Shown here piece by piece: positions 63,801-64,000 of a DNA stretch of 64,000 bases. Numbering within the stretch: the first letter of the stretch is position 1; each line of letters starts with the position of its first letter. The notes below the pieces were generated by a model. It was not told where the DNA came from, did not search any database, and was given only the letters and a program-made list of their open reading frames with translations. This DNA comes from Planctomycetaceae bacterium (GTDB taxonomy: Bacteria > Planctomycetota > Planctomycetia > Pirellulales > Thermoguttaceae): contig SFIW01000002.1 in NCBI GenBank assembly GCA_004556055.1, positions 1 to 64,000 on the forward strand. Direction: 5' to 3'. The position numbers were made by a program, and so were the translations under genes.

Positions 63801-64000
63801 GCTCCGGACGTCACCCTCTCGAACTTCACGATTACCGGCGGTTTGGGAACGAACGGCGGCGCGGTGAACGTTCTGAGCGGAAACGTCTACTTCGTCAACA
63901 TGACGATCTTCGGAAACGAAGCCACGAAGTACGGCGGCGCGGTCTACGCTTACGACAGCGAATTGACCTTCATTGATTCGCGCGTCGGCGGCAACACCGC
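48804..64000 (+). CDS. Giant planctomycete surface protein with nine CSLREA modules (3' end outside window)
   Basis: A frame open for 5,065 codons to the window end. AAGGA (48790-48794) supports the ATG. The N-terminus carries a LEPR-XLL motif (MEPLEERQLLSADP, about residues 35-48), a planctomycete export/anchoring signal. An IdeS/Mac-like peptidase fold (about 103-305), two PPC domains, a CARDB/PPC-like stretch, a fibronectin III domain (about 1150-1235) and a caspase-like domain (about 1240-1385) follow. From about residue 1530 there are nine modules, each with a CSLREA motif, a right-handed beta-helix rich in GGAIY-type turns, and a choice-of-anchor-like end (R-I-V-G, VDIGAYE). All residues that would be catalytic are replaced in both peptidase-like domains. 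It is probably an adhesin or surface-layer scaffold; the C-terminus is not visible. Confidence 0.9.
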   Translation, partial: MSQTGKRFLSDLLNRVLNTTSESKKNGRALSARRLGMEPLEERQLLSADPTLLRAFSDDTASVANVAAPASVSVDSINLSNATLASDGSHVVSSDIASTNSDSFRHYNQGWAATLADLLAYTGWSDNAEIVDPESTDSLEQQTFDYIANSFSNAPTSILYAYAWFMGGADEYIYQDQTAYAQILPNNLNGGLYPSTSGEWQAYSSYMKEILASDIPSPLYGVSTEYLDNNYGVAVTVHYRSNLTGEDVDFALTPKQSTLTFWGYDYDSTYAPEDPEYYTAVYMSNPETGEVERMPVKWNTLTETYDFVTYDQTTGQTPYIYSFTVLQRMPGYGVLQEDAYEPNNGVLDFEAGSPSDLGKIDVIKPGATTGSTTNGNVIVLEDLTLYAEGNETQKADPVDFYKFELTQTASNSDSIIVEWADGVRYQNLKATLYSCSGNEAFVLDPTLYGHVAGYYDAVSTDYLEYVVGEDGKTYTKTVHRLALPLSGLTSGEYFLKVEFADAVVNGVNVNYKVTINAGFDDVYEANNSFEAVNELPVSTTQNPTANLGVLYGTTELSDLVLRQYSNVVDETDWYRFEMTETGSASNFINLYYNSTASNVNDADLDLYLYKYDPTSSRGYTLVAKSYVEMTNKESISLEGVDPGVYYIKVVGNYSAGNVEYKLEINPGVSDVPDLRPEVLPGTNWEAPLVVSGDKYVPNGSEVYENDQVVGVDSPIYLNYSFTVNGASKDLGADKTATYEGVRLAMYINGKLVDSNDISLLLDMNTTMSSTLKDKLYSLFCSDAGLDMLAGESITIRNLDLGRMIDEGSFANKYFDSYSSATNSIVIAINPDNYILADDFGKVVDNRETKEMTLTYKDGSFYNGATVVAISKGETIELYRNNRYLADVVYGVDNFAFKDGDIALVSVVSHQYEVNIDGAYSVKDGVAGVLEYTVDNNFSSMFFTVNDLSEDAFAPNGSLADVLDNDNPEDTNPDLGYANIDNLTAYETENGEIRYQRVIDNLVITGETNETGAYLSDWFRFNLKQSENDSVPNYKDAFIQIDMSDTLEGLDVKGNLGDLDLYLYRAVLTDDTLSFEEAYEQGAYTLELVQSSKGVGLQERISFSNLDIADGNYFICVSGFNGSANRYSLTLGGFTKSGDVLPTDPAEYFTEDSVTVLNSVATLNWRVPVDDYVSRVKIEYRAVGTSEWVEAGSFKPSVTSCKIAGLSSDTEYEFRMTVVNFFVEDDPLTATVTKTTDAFVNETVYRAVIVGVADYPGVAADLVAPVNDAKAFRDALLQDPQWAESNITMLVNSDATRDAVLDALAQVAEDSDDNDVFVFYFAGSGSSAVIGSQEVGYLKTCGSVRNEFISSSDLLKAVESIAAGSKQFVLDAGQISADAESTGINYAPFIESLTTSKVNGGSERVAQTTVLTSGDDENLISPSGLGNRSVFNRALVDAMEKYLKPVTVEDVELAEEEAKNAKPGVVVEIPEISDGRVSFEELFAAIKADESVQLYSVGASLASNSEDETVLMSGLWNEADAFNDEWLENGAIVVTTTVDCVDAHDGKISLREAAALMGVQLENTVAVEENATFTLSAGSVVTIGTSVGYVVEDVQLVYANGAFRTSEACQLQTETTLLDFSRAGQGVAWTAEDWEDGKVALVDSKDLAVNDLEFKLVGSVTIDGETAVFDLEDGDVLSTAAAEEEGREVTVKKVGQEYRLFVGEVPYTRLTGLYFNGEPIAISKGVELAQIETIKKVIFDPSLEGQTLELNATAGPIVFANGGAVIGSGAANPITLSGSNVHTLIRATGSETTTIVGLKLTNAGDSAIVVDEGASLELANCLLADSSVQDEAIIENNGYLLLVNDTIVNNKTNGFLVGGEGETTLKNTIVALNDADLSNLTYDATNVVGAADPGFVDAENGDYRLTKTSEALDIGQNSAVKLSGGVVIVSDLAGEDRIGLAGTVDAGAYEYTVALEDRETPSTVVTTLDDIVDATDGEISLREAIAYAGTTYNVDTLLKEGDVVYDEEGVKYVVSNGKLISFDGVSAIQQGQYYETPGVFMTDAKGNSIQLEGGDVVTLTNGSKATVVGAKLLLASGIPVEIGSTIVLENGEMGSFSHGATTTFMMGQQISVNLTAASISSTTPVATFDEGTYVLTYDGKNAFTATLNVTTTDESNQTTTSTFDATFMLVDGATFNFVDAEGGLGEEGSIVTTRSVEIENGKYTLAQDITETVGKETVVLYSSGAVLTLTDGVFTDVDGVEVKVPVNTKMIAPTGANITYQRSTFSQAQLEEGAKLTDENGVVRYFKSGLTVTEEVTLGTSITFAKGLESGTILLEKGALSIERAITLDATLNAGLTIDANGESRVFTVDAYRETNPTAFVNISGVTLLNGSSDEGGAIYVAENTNLRLKDFTIQNAQSTGDGGAIYNLGRVDLESTTKVSTIEGVSGNRGGAIYNEGTLTVTGVAIDGVESQYGAIYNAGSATLAGSTIQNANADRGGAVYNVGTLTISKSSEISNNTATVGAGLYNEGVANVVNSAFVGNEASESGGAVYNVGTLTITNAKLQSNVAELGGAAIYTVGNLLVNRALIADNVAYNSSAILSKGATSVVSSLILANGDESSKSGTYAVLVSGGTMELVGNTIVGNYQGGVTSIGGDVKVYNSIIGDNGGYDLNLKNVADVQYSMVDRSFQTIAATNLHYAPNFNDFDKSADWTQWNLRLSGSSIAVNGGSVEYNYYTSFTGKKTAITVDYAGNSRLTDTGVDVGAYSANLAIEDFSTVVTTLEDIVDPTDGLVSLREAIRYASYGKTVEERTVTFSNDLFALSDSAVVTLDADLQTIVVDCAVTITSAYTNDLGQTQYRDITIDGSASNAPLFIFTNGADVEMYGLTFANAHSSAANVNGGAIIVRGGSVSIVDSVVKNNVAERNGGAIYQEGGVLYVIDSLITGNSAGTKKGYGGAMCMVGGQTYIYNTTITANTAAVYGGVFAIDGLVVMANSIVAKNGGAQNVDVYATNFEATANLIGSMDPWSSRNGVNGNIVGVASDPVDPLFTNFEAGDYTLSSASLAINSGVNQYAYGPDGVRLKFDLNANERIVGSVVDMGAFESQYRDVPSTVVTTLADTIDQTDGFISLREALTIAEQFGAPITFDLGEDFIGSAEIQLNSLLGAIDVNSNIVIDASGVPGGLTLVGSDDRLFNVASGKLKLVNVSLTGGSATRGGAIYQTGGQIELTNVVIYDNEAEEAGGAIYSTAGSITMLNTTIAKNDAPSVPGVYAYGTVSLQNSIVAQNAVENGSAADNYDVYVLGKLSSTASIVGIATANDAETLGGANGNVFGVEDSPVDPGFKSAGTLNFELDPNSIAVNAGSNRLVGYPGYYASILRAAGNTSAVNVDYLGNDRIVGGTVDIGAYEYQIAAEAPSVVVTTLEDVVDPFDGLISLREAVEYAGSSFYVDGKTTVVDRNITFDPSLAGGTIELQSSLEITKCLTIDATYLSSAVTLTAEFAEEECPVLILSGVADTVADTITISGLKITGGNASYGGGVYHQTGKATLISCSIYGNEAMYGAGVASNANAVLDDPSANVMTLINCTVANNNATGAYGGVWSRGSAMNLYNTLIAKNTVNGEAGLDVSIANVGEIGTSLIGAASAAFARQYDFYGGYVGTASDPVDPCFVDVENNDFTLGRDENDVVSVAVNGGDSTKIRLPNGAVPSFDVDGNVRIVGTLVDIGAYESPLGPKEIPSLMVTTLDDVVDEYDGLISLREAVSYANNYGLASTITFAERLSGGTIYLDSSLVISQSVTIDGLTNNVKGLTITNSDEAGDQSIIYINAGDTVVNGVTLTNRYTERRRNDAVPTVEQGGAIYVRQGSIALYNSLITDTAAVSGSAIYVNENSDTALASLVNCTVVDNVGLSTDEETGAAIYSEKGRLTLLNTIVARSILSDNSNAQDVFKGDEKALTMTTTNRDTQIYQHVSQYDDDSVQIVPTEGMTAIYRGSTVYYDGSYWIYRVGMHEYQLQVDSVLQMNEDVELEYIAGKWYSGGVIFDKDFADGAQTLWTSVETGMTENVYYVDGEFRLGSTTGALVNFADGDKIVATESVDYIIISSTGTLARCNYTIENGFNNYVATDSYVNDRLREIAAELQAELATQTTFSYTENGVTVEYPIKSASVLIKSYSTENNVTRFDRTLDVTISYTVEYVYETVAGVVVMRSIVERSDSLSAQTSGHGSFIGSATNDLSEAVNDLFVDADNGDYHLTNNSLATNSGDNSYFAQNTINGTYDTYDIEGNRRIYYTTVDMGAFENQQAKDNPITSAAGRNVTITVTTKRDVVDSNDGVTSMREALALADDLYRYGYENISVVCKSAYEIAVDSTLGSLTINSPITLYGSGSTIDAGHAGAGLVIQSDGEVRVSRLIIANGESSHLGAGVTINSGDATLQSVLIYGCESAAYGGGVYMGSTGKLDLYNVTITKNTALYGPGVYSVAGSTVNLYNTIVAQNQASEVGTVTRDVELMGDYFLAYSVIGSAGSSTDAAKLRAYSSHSTIGYGFDNAVDPGFNNFANNDFRLSLTHSAVKNTGSYAYVYPGASDLNGVYIAGVVSPGAYQAAREERSTIVTTLDDIVDPYDGLISLREAVANASDNLSGAGCGSVDDSSYNSSNAMNNASVYNNVYYSPITFDKSLAGGTIYLNSSLYFDKTSPYSQVVFDYLIDASALSGLGGITIDGSRIQGGIDPALSGENATKYTLSDKEQTPIAMFQILGTAAPSVPVYYPTHLDIRNVRLVGNHDIVGINVMPVSILTTHNCLMEGFGTSIRVWDNDNDQGGLAHIYNTTIIGGVYYGGTARAYNSIVTNGFTRRISQNNPGYRQAIYGSDCITYSSSELFVNASKGDYRLGSSSWATNRGNNDYLMTLALTHADPEVDLHGNPRVKNGTVDIGCYESLYVDSASVVVDTELDVVDPYDGKISLREAIAYAEQFDYTVTFSDELNGKTIVVDSPVALTRDVNINGGSVDVTIDGNRAGSVFEIDIPSVILGAPDVTLSNFTITGGLGTNGGAVNVLSGNVYFVNMTIFGNEATKYGGAVYAYDSELTFIDSRVGGNT
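49110..49725 (+). other. Degenerate IdeS/Mac-like cysteine peptidase domain
   Basis: The order of segments matches IdeS/Mac (family C66). The Cys motif appears as NQGWAATLADLLAYTGW, with Gly at the Cys position (49131-49133). The helix ILYAYAWFMGG follows, then STLTFWGYDYD, with Ser at the His position (49572-49574), and YMSNPETG, with Asn at the Asp position (49656-49658). Compared with IdeS LLCGAAT, NHVINLWGADFD and YVTDSDS. The alignment is by eye. Confidence 0.6.
52255..52510 (+). other. Fibronectin type III-like domain
   Basis: Within the giant surface protein: ATLNWRVPVDDYVSRVKIEY, then TEYEFRMTVVN, typical of FnIII strands B-C and F-G. Confidence 0.65.
52525..52960 (+). other. Degenerate caspase-like (C14) domain
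   Basis: YRAVIVGVADYPG and PVNDAKAFRDALL are typical of a caspase p20 start. The catalytic segments read FYFAGSGS, with Ser (52770-52772) where caspases have His in SGHG, and FVLDAGQIS, with Gly (52917-52919) where caspases have Cys in DAC. Both catalytic residues are lost. Confidence 0.75.
53397..64000 (+). repeat. Nine CSLREA plus beta-helix modules
   Basis: The motif (S-L/M-R-E-A after a VTTxxD-V-D-xxDG lead) occurs near 53446, 54748, 57118, 58120, 59035, 59998, 61723, 62593 and 63595. Modules are 0.9-2.4 kb long. The third position of the lead changes freely, so copies are diverged and under protein-level constraint. The one in the seventh copy reads SMREA. Confidence 0.85.

Overview
This window is almost certainly from a planctomycete, probably a Pirellulales/Thermoguttaceae-type lineage (inference; there is no rRNA to confirm it). 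The evidence is a giant surface protein that opens with the planctomycete LEPR-XLL motif (LEPLEERQLLS type), repeated CSLREA modules, a secretin-N repeat giant protein, DUF4190 and DUF3467 proteins, and a Nramp homologue with unusual core motifs. waaA (Kdo transferase) indicates a Gram-negative envelope with lipid A. No tRNA, rRNA, CRISPR array, insertion sequence or prophage is visible. Coding density is high.

Layout. 1-9.8 kb: core genes secA (5' end outside the window), gyrA, an FtsX/MacB-like permease paired with a DUF3299-like protein, and isocitrate dehydrogenase. 10.1-12.4 kb: a PepSY membrane protein with a Cys cluster and a Gly/Gln/His repeat, a small Cys/His-rich secreted protein, and a strong bidirectional terminator. 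12.4-26.1 kb, all minus strand: a radical SAM/SPASM enzyme, a ~3,230-residue exported protein made of about 30 secretin-N-like repeats, then DUF3467 - metallo-beta-lactamase - waaA. 26.3-31.5 kb, plus strand: arfB, the Nramp-like transporter, a membrane protein, a PP2C phosphatase and hisF. 31.6-36.4 kb: a pilT-led cluster with a membrane-anchored GspE-like protein whose P-loop is degenerate, a CvpA-like membrane protein and a DUF4190 protein. 36.4-41 kb: a DinG-type helicase, miaB and a methyltransferase. 41-48 kb, minus strand: an 1,813-residue DUF4011 / SF1 helicase / MTES_1575-type nuclease / DUF3320 protein (a candidate defence factor) and a pyrophosphate-dependent phosphofructokinase. 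48-48.8 kb: a long intergenic region with a stand-alone promoter and terminator pair. 48.8-64 kb: one open reading frame of more than 5,065 codons that runs off the window.

What stands out. (i) The 15-kb reading frame is a surface protein with two peptidase-like domains, an IdeS/Mac-like one near the N-terminus and a caspase-like one in the middle. Both have lost every catalytic residue that can be aligned. They are followed by nine CSLREA plus beta-helix modules. (ii) The ~3,230-residue protein has about thirty secretin N-domain repeats and no secretin barrel. (iii) The PilT partner is a pseudo-ATPase. (iv) The large helicase-nuclease contains internal duplications. Function statements for these four are inference from family resemblance read by eye; no database search was run.
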